From an uncultured Eubacteriales bacterium (GTDB taxonomy: Bacteria > Bacillota > Clostridia > Christensenellales > Aristaeellaceae), in assembly GCA_902781095.1 (NCBI GenBank), contig CACZHW010000028.1, forward strand, positions 1,288 to 34,940: a stretch of DNA of 33,653 nt. Reading direction: 5' to 3'. Below, piece by piece: positions 6,834 through 14,397 of the stretch. Every line of letters starts with the position of its first letter. Positions within the stretch are counted from its first letter, which is position 1. The notes under the pieces are model-generated. The model was not told the DNA's origin. It saw nothing but the letters and a program-made list of their open reading frames with translations, and searched no databases. The position numbers were made by a program, and so were the translations under genes.

Positions 6834-7235
6834 ATGAAAATGAAACGACTGATTTCCCTTCTGCTCCTCGCGGCACTGTTCTGCACCGGAGCCGCCGCGC
6901 AGCAGGCGGACCCCGCCCTGCAGCCGGCTTCCCGTCTGGAAATCCTGCCCGGGGAGCCCGCCGCGCCCGCGGAGAGCGGCAAGGTGAGCTTTCTTATGCA
7001 GGTGCAGGATCAAAACGGCGAGCCCGTGCCGGAGGTCTGCGTCTCCTTCTGCTCGGACACCGCCTGCCTGCCTCTCTGGTCGGACGAGGCCGGCCGCATC
7101 GCCTTCAGCGGCGAGGCGGGCTCCTACCATCTGCTCATCGTGGAGGTGCCGGACGGTTACCGCTACGACGAGGAGGCCGAATACGCCACCGGAGACAGCT
7201 CCTGCGAGATGGTCCTGACGATCACGAAGGGCTGA
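6834..7235 (+). CDS. Secreted protein with a Cna-B/prealbumin-like domain
   Basis: This 133-aa exported protein has a signal peptide at 1-22 (MKMKRLISLLLLAALFCTGAAA). After a short Pro/Ala/Glu linker, residues about 48-115 look like a Cna-B or carboxypeptidase-regulatory fold: FLMQVQDQNGEPVPEVCVSFCSD, then DEAGRIAFSGEAGSYHLLIVEVPDGYRY. Such domains are stalk modules of surface proteins. Here there is only one, with no LPXTG anchor, so the protein is probably released or held by partners. Three cysteines after the signal (VCVSFCSDTAC) could form a disulfide, which would fit the neighbouring TlpA-type enzyme. That link is speculative. GGAGG (6820-6824) nine bases before the ATG sets the start. 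Confidence 0.75.
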   Translation: MKMKRLISLLLLAALFCTGAAAQQADPALQPASRLEILPGEPAAPAESGKVSFLMQVQDQNGEPVPEVCVSFCSDTACLPLWSDEAGRIAFSGEAGSYHLLIVEVPDGYRYDEEAEYATGDSSCEMVLTITKG

Positions 7236-7269
7236 GTCCCCCGGGGACACCGCAAAAGAGAGTAAAACA

Positions 7270-7299
7270 CGATCCGCCTGCCCTGTGGCAGGCGGATCG
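7270..7299. terminator. Bidirectional terminator between convergent genes
   Basis: CGATCCGCCTGCC and GGCAGGCGGATCG form a perfect 13-bp stem with a CTGT loop. It lies between the plus-strand Cna-B-like gene and the minus-strand S41 gene, with a moderate T-run in the minus direction. Confidence 0.85.
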
Positions 7300-7346
7300 C
7301 TGCGTTTATTCACTTTGTCCTGAACCGTCGGATGCGGCGGGTGCGC

Positions 7347-8844
7347 TCAACGCAGGCTGCAGAGGAGCTCCGTCAGCGCCTCGCAGTCGTAGAAGGTGTC
7401 GATCCGGCGCAGGTAGACGTCCGGGTCCATACCGGCGTCGATGTCGTAGAAGGAGCCGTTCTTCATGATGGAGAGGCGCTGCATGCCGGAGACCTGGAAC
7501 GCCGCGCCGCCTGCCGTCGTCAGCTGCTGCACGACGCAGCTTCCGCCGCCGGACGTCCTGCCCACCAGGGTTTCGCTCTGATCGGCCTTGAAGGCCGCCG
7601 GCAGCAGGTTTCCGCAGGAGAAGCTGTTGGGGCTGATGAGACAGAAGAGGTTCTTGTCCGTGACGGTGTCCCGCTCGTCAAACACACGGTCCAGATTGAC
7701 GTCCGCGTGGTAGGTCGCCGTGGAAACGGCGCGGGTGTACATGTCCTTCATGCTGATGGAAGACTCGCCCAGAAACCAGCAGAGCAGGTACGCCGCGGCA
7801 TCCACCGTTCCGCCGCCGTTGTTGCTGAGATCCAGCACCACGTTTTCGATCGGGCTTCCTTCCCGCGTGATCTGCCGGTGCGCGTAAATCACCATCTCGA
7901 TCGTGTCGGCGTCCGGGTCGTGCTCCGTCTCCCCGTAGTAATCGTAGTTGTTGATTTCAAAGCTGTCGAAGGTCACATAGGCCGTGTTGCCGACCTCCTC
8001 ATACACCGGACAGCCGTCCGGGTAGCGCGCGCTGCGCGCCGCCTCATACAGTTCCATGTTCCGCGCCGACGACGGGATCCGGATCCAGCAGCAGCTCCCT
8101 GAAGCCCACATCGTCGAAGACGGTGTCGAAATCCCGGATGTCGTGGCTCTCCTTGAGGCCGTAGTGCAGATCGAGCGCGAAGCACAGCTCCGCGTAGTTG
8201 AACTGCGCAGCCGCGGCGCTCCGCTTCCGCGGTTCCAGTCGCCGAAGGTCTGCAGCGGCATGTACCAGCCGGCGTCCATCGCGACCGTCGGGATGTGATA
8301 GCCCGACAGGTTCAGCGTGACCGCGCTGCCGTACCGGTCGTAGGGCTGCGCGTTGACCCGCTCGAAGAGCGCGGGCAGCCCCTCGCTGTCAAACCCCGTT
8401 TCTCCAACGGTGTCCAGTAAGGCGTGTCCGCCGAGTTCCTGCAGAAAGGCGTCGTAATCGATAAAGCTGACCTCGCCCGTCAGGTAGTTGACGGACATCT
8501 CGTAGCCGTTCTCCCGCGTAAAGCGGGCGATGCCGTCCTCCCCGGGCACGTACAGCCCGGCGCTCTCCTCGCCAAAGGCACGGCACAGCGTCACGTACAG
8601 GTCCGCCATCTCTTCAGCCTCGATGAACGGGATCTGCTCCTCGCCGCTAAAAAAGCACAGGGTCACGTCCACATAGCTGTCCAGGTTGCCGATATAGCAG
8701 GTCATCGTCCGCGTCTCGTAGCGGATCGTATCCCCCTCGGTCAGCGCGTCCAGTTCGGCAAGGAAGTCTTCGCTTCCCTCCGCCCCCCGCCAGCGCCGCA
8801 CCCAGCACGAGCGCCAGAAACAGCACACAGATTTTCCGAATCAT
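7347..8844 (-). pseudogene. S41-family (C-terminal-processing type) peptidase, broken by three frame changes
   Basis: An exported serine peptidase of family S41 would be made if the frames were joined. The start is ATG at 8844 (GGGAGGAACC before it), giving the signal peptide MIRKICVLFLALVLGAALAG. The frame is then lost at a run of six C (8783-8788, G6 on the coding strand). Removing one base reads into AEGSEDFLAELDALTEG and the rest. A second frame change lies near 8215-8225: the true frame continues as QFNYAELCFALDLHYGLKES. A third, near 8070-8080, returns to the first frame (ARNMELYEAARSARYP). The C-terminal half has the family core: VVLDLSNNGGGTVDAAAYLL and the serine region ISPNSFSCGNLLPAAF. 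All essential parts remain on the DNA, so this is either a recent pseudogene or a set of base-calling errors. Confidence 0.8.
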
Positions 8845-8898
8845 GGTTCCTCCCTTTCTCCGTCCACGCGACAGATTGTCTTCGTGTGTCACACCAAA

Positions 8899-8927
8899 AG
8901 TATATCCCCGCAGCGCGCCGAATACAA
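8899..8927 (-). promoter_or_regulatory. Promoter of the S41 peptidase gene
   Basis: Minus strand: TTGTAT (8927-8922), 17 bp, TATACT (8904-8899), with the start codon 54 bp downstream. The GTGTGACACAC motif in the leader is a short palindrome. Confidence 0.55.
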
Positions 8928-8951
8928 GGGAACCTTCCCCGTATCCGCACG

Positions 8952-8978
8952 AAAAGCGCCCGGCTTATAGCCGGGCGC
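8952..8978 (-). terminator. Terminator of the duplicated-domain gene
   Basis: GCGCCCGGC and GCCGGGCGC (8956-8978) form a perfect 9-bp stem with loop TATAA, followed on the minus strand by TTTT (8955-8952). Confidence 0.88.
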
Positions 8979-9006
8979 CTGTTTGGCTGTCTGCCGCTTC
9001 TACAGC

Positions 9007-10491
9007 TCAGTCTATGGGGAAAGCCTTGCCTGCGATATCGAGGTCTGCAATATTCAGCAGCTCTGCCGTTCCGTCCGGCTTCTCATATACGTAGACCAGC
9101 TTCAGGGCCGGTGCCGCGCCCGGATAGACGACGGTCGACCTGCAGAGGAAGCAGTGGTTGCATCCCGCAACCGTCTGGCTGGCCAGATAGGCGACGGGCT
9201 CATAGCGCACGCCGAGCAGGCCCTCCGTCGCTTTCTCGAAGACCGCCCGCCTTCCATCGTCAACCGTCTGGGACTCGGCCACCTGCCAGCCGCCCAGCAG
9301 CGGCGCCGCGGCGAGGGCCGCTACTGGCCCGTCCTGCGGCGCAGGCTCGAACGGCAGGTCATCCAGCCAGGCCTCGCCCGTGTTCCGGCCGGCCATGCAG
9401 CCCGCCCCGTTTAACCCGAACACGGCTTCGCTGTCGCGCTCGTACACGCAGGTGCGCATCTCCTCTCCATGGTCATCATAGACGATCCCGTCACAGATGA
9501 CGTATTCCGCGAAAAGCTGCCGCGTCTCGGGGTCGTAGCGGCAGGCGTAGACCCACTCGGTCTCCTTCCTGTCGCCGTCGGGCCGGCGGATCAGCACCTT
9601 GAAGGTGTCCACGTCCTCCAGGAAGATTTCCAGGGACGCCCCGCTGCAGGCCCAGTCCGTCCCGGCGAAGGTGCCCACGTTGACGAATTCGATGCCCTTG
9701 CCCTCGTCCGCCTTGTGATCCGTCCAGACCAGCCTGCCCGCTCCGTTGATCAAAAACGTCGCGGACTCGTCCTCGCTGAGGGTCTCCAGGATGTCGCTGC
9801 CGCCGTCCGCTTCAAAGTTGATGGAAAACTTGCAGCCGCTCACGGATTCAAGCGTCTTCGTCGCGGGATCATACTGAAGCGCGTACTCCCAGCGGACGCC
9901 TTCCGGATACGCCACCGTCTCCTCGACGGCCGCCTTGAAGCCGCCGTCTTCGATGAAGATTTCCACCCCGGCGTCCTCGCTGCTCCATTGGCCTTCAAAG
10001 GCCCGGCTCTCCTGCGGCACGGTCTCCGGCTCATCCGTCGCGATGCCCTGCGCGTCCGCCAGGGTTTCATACCAGGCCTGCATCACGCCGCTGGCATCCG
10101 CGCGGCCCTCCGGCGGCACGGCCCGGAACAGTTCGCTATTCTCCTCCCCGTCTGTCTGCAGGATGAGATTTTCTCCCCCTTCCGCCAGGAAGAAGTAATA
10201 GTAGAGGTTCTCCTCCTCAAACCCCAGCACCACGTACTCGCCTTCCGGCTGTTCGCTGAGGTCCGCCGGTTCCAGCTTCATGTCCAGCAGCAGTCGGGTA
10301 TAGGGCTCCGGATCCACGTCGCCCGGCTCCAGCGGGCCGTAATCCGTCATGCTGACCGTGTAGGCGATCCCGTCCCCGGCGTCCGCGATCCTTTCAAGGT
10401 GGGCCGTCAGGTTCTGCTCCGCCGCGGCCGTCAGGCCCAGCGCCAGCACGAGCAGCGCCGCAAGCGCCGCCGTCACAAATGTCTTCTTCAT
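9007..10491 (-). CDS. Secreted protein with an internal duplication, function unknown
   Basis: I do not recognise this 494-aa family. The signal peptide is residues 1-24 (MKKTFVTAAL...LTAAAE). Residues about 165-263 and 275-371 are two copies of one domain: copy 1 has EGQWSSEDAGVEIFIEDG, WEYALQYDPATKTLESVSG and ATFLINGAGRLVW; copy 2 has AGTDWACSGASLEIFLED, WVYACRYDPETRQLFAEY and AVFGLNGAGCMAG. The final 100 residues contain CNHCFLC and end without an anchor. The pattern of alternating strands and the W/Y-rich edges suggests an all-beta, lipocalin-like or ligand-binding fold (inference). GGGAGGCGATTG just before the ATG is nearly identical to the ribosome site of the 6834 gene. It follows a 65-codon gene by 15 bp and shares its promoter. 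Confidence 0.75.
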   Translation of the reverse strand: MKKTFVTAALAALLVLALGLTAAAEQNLTAHLERIADAGDGIAYTVSMTDYGPLEPGDVDPEPYTRLLLDMKLEPADLSEQPEGEYVVLGFEEENLYYYFFLAEGGENLILQTDGEENSELFRAVPPEGRADASGVMQAWYETLADAQGIATDEPETVPQESRAFEGQWSSEDAGVEIFIEDGGFKAAVEETVAYPEGVRWEYALQYDPATKTLESVSGCKFSINFEADGGSDILETLSEDESATFLINGAGRLVWTDHKADEGKGIEFVNVGTFAGTDWACSGASLEIFLEDVDTFKVLIRRPDGDRKETEWVYACRYDPETRQLFAEYVICDGIVYDDHGEEMRTCVYERDSEAVFGLNGAGCMAGRNTGEAWLDDLPFEPAPQDGPVAALAAAPLLGGWQVAESQTVDDGRRAVFEKATEGLLGVRYEPVAYLASQTVAGCNHCFLCRSTVVYPGAAPALKLVYVYEKPDGTAELLNIADLDIAGKAFPID

Positions 10492-10506
10492 TTCAATCGC
10501 CTCCCG

Positions 10507-10704
10507 TTACAGATACATCCTTGCGTGCAGGTTTTCCGGCAGGCCGTATTCCGTCCCCTTCCGGGTTTCAAACAGAAAACCGAGAAAGGCGCGCAGCTTC
10601 CTTCCGAAAGCCTTAAAGGCGCCCACGTCCTGCCTTACGGTCATCCGGGTATAGCGCTTAAACGGCGCCCCGTGAATGCCGCCCGTCATCGTCTGATTCA
10701 TCAT
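10507..10704 (-). CDS. Small basic protein, unknown function
   Basis: This 65-aa protein is strongly basic in its middle (FKRYTRMTVRQDVGAFKAFGRKLRAFLGFLFETRK) with an amphipathic look and no signal peptide. AAAGGAGG lies eight bases before ATG 10704, an excellent ribosome site, and a clear promoter is upstream at 10752-10785. These points support a real gene despite its size. The downstream gene begins 15 bp after its stop. No family was recognised. Confidence 0.6.
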   Translation of the reverse strand: MMNQTMTGGIHGAPFKRYTRMTVRQDVGAFKAFGRKLRAFLGFLFETRKGTEYGLPENLHARMYL

Positions 10705-10751
10705 AGCGGTTGCCTCCTTTCGCACTCCGGCTCCTTTCGTTCTGCGCGCTC

Positions 10752-10785
10752 AGTATACCGTTTCATCCGTCACACAAGCGTCACA
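10752..10785 (-). promoter_or_regulatory. Activator-type promoter with 11-bp direct repeats, same layout as 4139-4172
   Basis: Minus strand: TGTGAC (10785-10780), GCTTG, TGTGAC (10774-10769), 11 bases, TATACT (10757-10752). Repeat sequence, period, the inner GCTT and the distance to the -10 box all equal those before the PepSY gene. The -35 hexamer position reads CGCTTG, far from consensus, so an activator is probably needed. Confidence 0.65.
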
Positions 10786-10806
10786 GAGACGGCCGGAAAT
10801 GCAGGT

Positions 10807-11112
10807 TTAGAGGAACCACTCCAGAATCAGTACGACCGCGCAGCACGAAACCGCCACTGGAAAGAGCCCCGCGCCCAGCCACGCCAGCACGACGCCCAGG
10901 ATCAGCGCGGCCGCGCCCGCGGCAGGAACCTGCGTCGCCTGCACGATGGCGGGAAAGGTCATCACCGCCAGGGTGACGTACGGCACGTAGTAGAGGAAGC
11001 TGCGGATGAAGCGGCTGCGGATCGGCCGGCGGATGAGTGTGAGCGGCAGCGCGCGGATCACGTAGATGGATACCGCCATCACGAAAATATAGGTATACAT
11101 GTTATGCCACAT
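10807..11112 (-). CDS. azlD: AzlD-like branched-chain amino acid exporter small subunit
   Basis: This 101-aa membrane protein is the small partner of AzlC. Together they form an exporter for branched-chain amino acids or their analogues. There are about four hydrophobic segments (YIFVMAVSIYVIRALPLTLI; FLYYVPYVTLAVMTFPAIV; AAALILGVVLAWLGAGLFPV; SCCAVVLILEWF). The IRALPL and YVPYVTLAVMTFPAI parts fit the AzlD family, and the length is normal. The start codon overlaps the end of azlC by 11 bp, so translation is coupled. It is the last gene of the long minus-strand unit. No hairpin with a T-run follows before the next promoter. Confidence 0.88.
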   Translation of the reverse strand: MWHNMYTYIFVMAVSIYVIRALPLTLIRRPIRSRFIRSFLYYVPYVTLAVMTFPAIVQATQVPAAGAAALILGVVLAWLGAGLFPVAVSCCAVVLILEWFL

Positions 11113-11827
11113 GCCCTTCTCCTTCCTCCCGCACGGGGAAGAGCACGGCCGCCGCGCCGGCCAGCACCAGCGTCAGCACGATGACCTTGGCGCTGCCCGT
11201 GAGGCCGGACAGCAGGGGCACTGCGCCGCACAGCCAGGACAGGCCGAAGCTGAGCAGCACCAGCCCCAGGACCACGCGGCTCTCTCTCGCCGGCGGGATG
11301 ATGACGGCGATGAACATGCCGTAGAGCGCGATGCTGAGGGCGCTGACCACGCGCGCGGGCAGCAGGCTGCCCATCACGATGCCCAGCGCGGTGCCGCTGC
11401 TCCAACCCGCAAGCGGCAGGATAAACGTGCCGTACAGGTAGAACGGATTGAGGAAACCGGGCTGAGCGACGGCAAGGCCGAAAATCTCGTCCGTCACGTC
11501 AAAGGCGATCAGCAGCCGGTGGTAAAACGGCAGGTCCTCCCGGAGCTTCTGGGAGAGCGCCGCGCTCATCAGCAGGTACCGGGCGTTCGCCACCAGCATC
11601 ACCAGGGCGAGCTCCGCCAACGCCGCGTTCCCCGCGATCGCCGTAAAGCCCGCGTACTCGCCCGCGGAAGCGTTGCACAGCAGGCTGACCAGAAAACCCT
11701 GAAAGGGCGTCATCCCCAGGTTTTTCGCCTGTATTCCCAGTGAAAACGCCACGGCCAGGTAGCCCAAACCGATGGGCAGCCCGTCCCGCAGGCCGCGCAG
11801 CATGGCGCGGCCGCGAGTCTCTATCAT
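11102..11827 (-). CDS. azlC: AzlC-family branched-chain amino acid exporter large subunit
   Basis: This 241-aa polytopic protein has the AzlC start GLRDGLPIGLGYLAVAFSLGI, then the conserved SLLCNASAGEYAGFTAIAGNAALAELALVMLVANARYLLMSAAL and DVTDEIFGLAV segments. About seven hydrophobic stretches are seen. In Bacillus the AzlCD pair exports branched-chain amino acids and gives 4-azaleucine resistance. GGAAGGATGCGAT before the ATG sets the start. It follows the Ig-like gene by 46 bp on the same strand. Confidence 0.9.
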   Translation of the reverse strand: MIETRGRAMLRGLRDGLPIGLGYLAVAFSLGIQAKNLGMTPFQGFLVSLLCNASAGEYAGFTAIAGNAALAELALVMLVANARYLLMSAALSQKLREDLPFYHRLLIAFDVTDEIFGLAVAQPGFLNPFYLYGTFILPLAGWSSGTALGIVMGSLLPARVVSALSIALYGMFIAVIIPPARESRVVLGLVLLSFGLSWLCGAVPLLSGLTGSAKVIVLTLVLAGAAAVLFPVREEGEGHVA

Positions 11828-11873
11828 ATCGCATCCTTCCTTTCACGATCCGGACCCGGGAGACCTTCCCCGG

Positions 11874-13385
11874 TCACTCAATCCTGTCGACGAACAGCAG
11901 CCTCAGACGGGGAACGGTGACGTCCCTGCCGCCCTCGTCCTGTTCTTCGTATACGCCTTCCACCTCGACCGTGCACTGCATCATGTCGCCCTTCTTAGCG
12001 CCGTAGGGCTGATCCGAGACGATGATGACGGGGTTCATCCACCCGTCGGTGCCTTTGGTGAACAGCATCCGGGCGTAATAGATGCCCGCGGCCTCACTCA
12101 GCTCCTCTATGGGGCCGTAGAGGTTCAGGATGCTGCCCCTGTTCTTGGGGAGGTCCTGTGTCAGCTGGCGGTACGCGATCCGCACGGCAGTGCTACGCAC
12201 GGCCTTGCGCTGCTCCTCGTCCGTCATCTGCCGCAGCACCGTAAAGCGGATCCGCCGCTGCGTATACCCCTTCTTATCCAGCAGCAGCGTATAGTCGTAG
12301 CTGCCCTCCTCCTTCGTCGTCAGCTCGAAGGAGAAGGAGCCGTCGTTCTCGGAACGCTTCTTCGTAAGGCCGAAGGGCGTCACCAGCTGCATGGAGACGC
12401 CGGGCAGCGTCCTGCCCGAGACCGTCACCTTTTCGCCGGTCGCGATCACCGTCTCCGAAAGGCCGGAGACCGGCAGGGTGTTCTCGCTGAAGCTGAGCGT
12501 CCCCGTCGCCTCCGCGCCGTCCATTCCCTCCGCTTCCGCCGTCAGGGTCAGCGTCCATTCGCCCTCGTGCGGCAGCATGTAATCCAGCGTAAAGCGTCCC
12601 CGCTGGTCGGCCGTCGCCTCGTCCAGCGCGACAATGTTCCCGTTGCCGTCGTCCGCGGAGAGCGCGATGTCGGCCCCCGCCGTCGCCGTACCCGTCAGCC
12701 GGCCCGCGGCTTCGTTCACCTCCGTCGGCAGCTCGCAGGCGAGGGCCGTCGTCCTGCGGGGCGCCTCCAGCGTCTTAATGAACGTCACGTCCCCCAAGCG
12801 CCTGCGGAAGGCAGCCAGGTCCCGGTTGCCGAAGCGGCGCCCTTCGATCTGCCAGTCCAGCAGAATATAGCGGCCGTTTATCACCGTAAGGTAGCGCAAC
12901 CCGCGCGCCACCACCTCGGTCACGTTCATGCGCGTGTAATGGATGTACAGCCAGTAGCGTCCGCCTTCGATCTGCCACTCGGCATCCTGCGTGCGCATCC
13001 CGGTGCGCTCCCACAGGTCGTTGTTCTCCACGCGGCTACGGATGGTCCGCCGCTGCGCGTCGCTCGCCTCCTCCATGCCGAAGATCTCGCGCGAGAGATC
13101 ATCCTCCCGCATCAGCACGGACATCCTCTGTCCGTCCGTCTCCGAGATCGCCCGGCTGAGCACGCCCTCCGCCTCCATTTCCTCCGCCAGCAGGTCCGCA
13201 TCGATGCCCATCTGTGTGAGCAGCGGCGCGTAGACGGAGCAGAGCTGGGGCGAGACGACCAGCCAGCTGTCCGGATAATCGAAGGCGACGTACCCCTCCT
13301 CCATGATGACCGTCTGTGCAAACGCGGCGGCGCAGAGCGCCGCCCCCGCCAGGCACAGCAGAAGAATCCCTGCAATCTTTTTCAT
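11874..13385 (-). CDS. Secreted protein with Ig-like repeats, unknown function
   Basis: This is a 503-aa exported protein with a signal peptide at 1-24 (MKKIAGILLLCLAGAALCAAAFAQ). Residues about 25-200 form a mixed domain that starts VIMEEGYVAFDYPDSWLVVSPQ, like PsbP/YxeF-type export proteins that open with a similar FDYPDSW phrase. Residues about 210-390 are two beta-sandwich units (LTGTATAGADIALSADDGNGN...; VTVSGRTLPGVSMQLVTPFG...YTLLLDKKGY). The last 110 residues (RQLTQDLPKNRGSILNLYGPIEE ... MMQCTVEVEGVYEEQ ... RLRLLFVDRIE) look like an OB-type fold. The start MKK is preferred over a codon four residues earlier because GGAG lies six bases before it. It sits in the operon after the NYN gene (21-bp gap). 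I cannot assign a substrate. Confidence 0.7.
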   Translation of the reverse strand: MKKIAGILLLCLAGAALCAAAFAQTVIMEEGYVAFDYPDSWLVVSPQLCSVYAPLLTQMGIDADLLAEEMEAEGVLSRAISETDGQRMSVLMREDDLSREIFGMEEASDAQRRTIRSRVENNDLWERTGMRTQDAEWQIEGGRYWLYIHYTRMNVTEVVARGLRYLTVINGRYILLDWQIEGRRFGNRDLAAFRRRLGDVTFIKTLEAPRRTTALACELPTEVNEAAGRLTGTATAGADIALSADDGNGNIVALDEATADQRGRFTLDYMLPHEGEWTLTLTAEAEGMDGAEATGTLSFSENTLPVSGLSETVIATGEKVTVSGRTLPGVSMQLVTPFGLTKKRSENDGSFSFELTTKEEGSYDYTLLLDKKGYTQRRIRFTVLRQMTDEEQRKAVRSTAVRIAYRQLTQDLPKNRGSILNLYGPIEELSEAAGIYYARMLFTKGTDGWMNPVIIVSDQPYGAKKGDMMQCTVEVEGVYEEQDEGGRDVTVPRLRLLFVDRIE

Positions 13386-13406
13386 AAGCCGCTCCATCCG
13401 TGAGGG

Positions 13407-14375
13407 TTACGGAATCCGCACGAGCATGTTGCCGCTCTCATCCGTTTCCAGCGCCAGCAGGCCCTCGCGCTCCAGCGCGCGCAGCACGTCGGAGAAGCGC
13501 CGCAGGCCGATCTGCCGCTCCGTGAAATCGGGGTACTCCGCCTGCACGGCGGACTTGAGGATGGAGGGGTTGACCCGGTCGAAACCGTCCTCCTTGTATT
13601 CGCGCAGGATGCGCCCGAAGATGCGCGGGAAGCTCTCGCGCGTCATCTGCTCCCCGGAAGGCTGGGAGTGCCGCTGGCTCAGGCAGACGATGAGGTTGTA
13701 CTGCTCCGTCTCCACCGTAAAATCCCCGAACTGCTGCGAGAGGCGGGAGAGCAGCTTGCCGAAGGTGGAGCAGCCCACGCTCTTCTCCGAGAAATTGGGC
13801 CGCAGGCGCAGCAGCACGCCCTTGACCTCCGAGGCCAGCATCTCCCCGTCGCCGCTCTCGCCCAGGATGGTGACGATGAGGTCGTTGACGTCCTTGGCAG
13901 TCAGCGCCTCGCCGGAGGGGCCGGGCCGTTCCTTGCCCGCCGTCACCGTCTCCAGGAACTGGAATTCGGAGCAGGCGCTCATAAAGACGCCGGAGGCGAC
14001 CTCGCTGCGCGAGATCCCCAGCACGAATTTGCCCATGCTCTTCAGCTTGCCCACCAGCGGCACGTAGTCGCTGTCGCCGCTCACGATGCAGAAGCTGTCG
14101 ATGAGCGGGTTGGTGTAGGCCACGTCCAGCGCGTCGATGACCAGCTGGATATCCATGCTGTTCTTCTGGCTGCGCCCGTAGCGCAGCGACGGGACCACCG
14201 CGAAGGTGTTGGACAGCAGCGTCTCCTTCAGGTCGGAGTGGCTGTCCGTGTAGCCGTACACCTTCCCGATGAGGATGTCGCCGCGGATTTTGACGCGTTC
14301 GATCACGTCGATCAGCATGCTCTTCTTGCCGCCGCAGTTTTCAAGGTCGGCGAAGAGCGCAAAATGTGAAGCCAT
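13407..14375 (-). CDS. NYN-domain (PIN-like) ribonuclease-type protein with two LOTUS/OST-HTH domains
   Basis: This 322-aa protein is probably an RNA-handling nuclease. Residues 1-145 are an NYN/LabA-type PIN-like domain: FALFADLENCGG (D10, N13), KNSMDIQLVIDAL (D75, D81) and IVSGDSDYVPLVGKLKSMGK (S99, D101, D103), so the acidic metal-binding set is intact. Residues about 158-232 and 247-322 are two winged-helix LOTUS (OST-HTH) repeats, each ending in a phrase such as STFGKLLSRLSQQFGDFTV or RRFSDVLRALEREGLLAL. LOTUS domains bind RNA, with G-quadruplex binding reported for the family. AGGAAAGCT before ATG 14375 sets the start; an upstream in-frame ATG is less likely. It lies between CapA-like and Ig-like genes with gaps of about 20 bp. 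Confidence 0.88.
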   Translation of the reverse strand: MASHFALFADLENCGGKKSMLIDVIERVKIRGDILIGKVYGYTDSHSDLKETLLSNTFAVVPSLRYGRSQKNSMDIQLVIDALDVAYTNPLIDSFCIVSGDSDYVPLVGKLKSMGKFVLGISRSEVASGVFMSACSEFQFLETVTAGKERPGPSGEALTAKDVNDLIVTILGESGDGEMLASEVKGVLLRLRPNFSEKSVGCSTFGKLLSRLSQQFGDFTVETEQYNLIVCLSQRHSQPSGEQMTRESFPRIFGRILREYKEDGFDRVNPSILKSAVQAEYPDFTERQIGLRRFSDVLRALEREGLLALETDESGNMLVRIP

Positions 14376-14397
14376 AGCTTTCCTTTCTGCCGGAATG

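Noticed and set aside
8050..8240. Programmed ribosomal frameshift in the S41 gene
   Set aside because: No slippery heptamer with a downstream hairpin was seen at the two internal changes; decay or sequence error is simpler.
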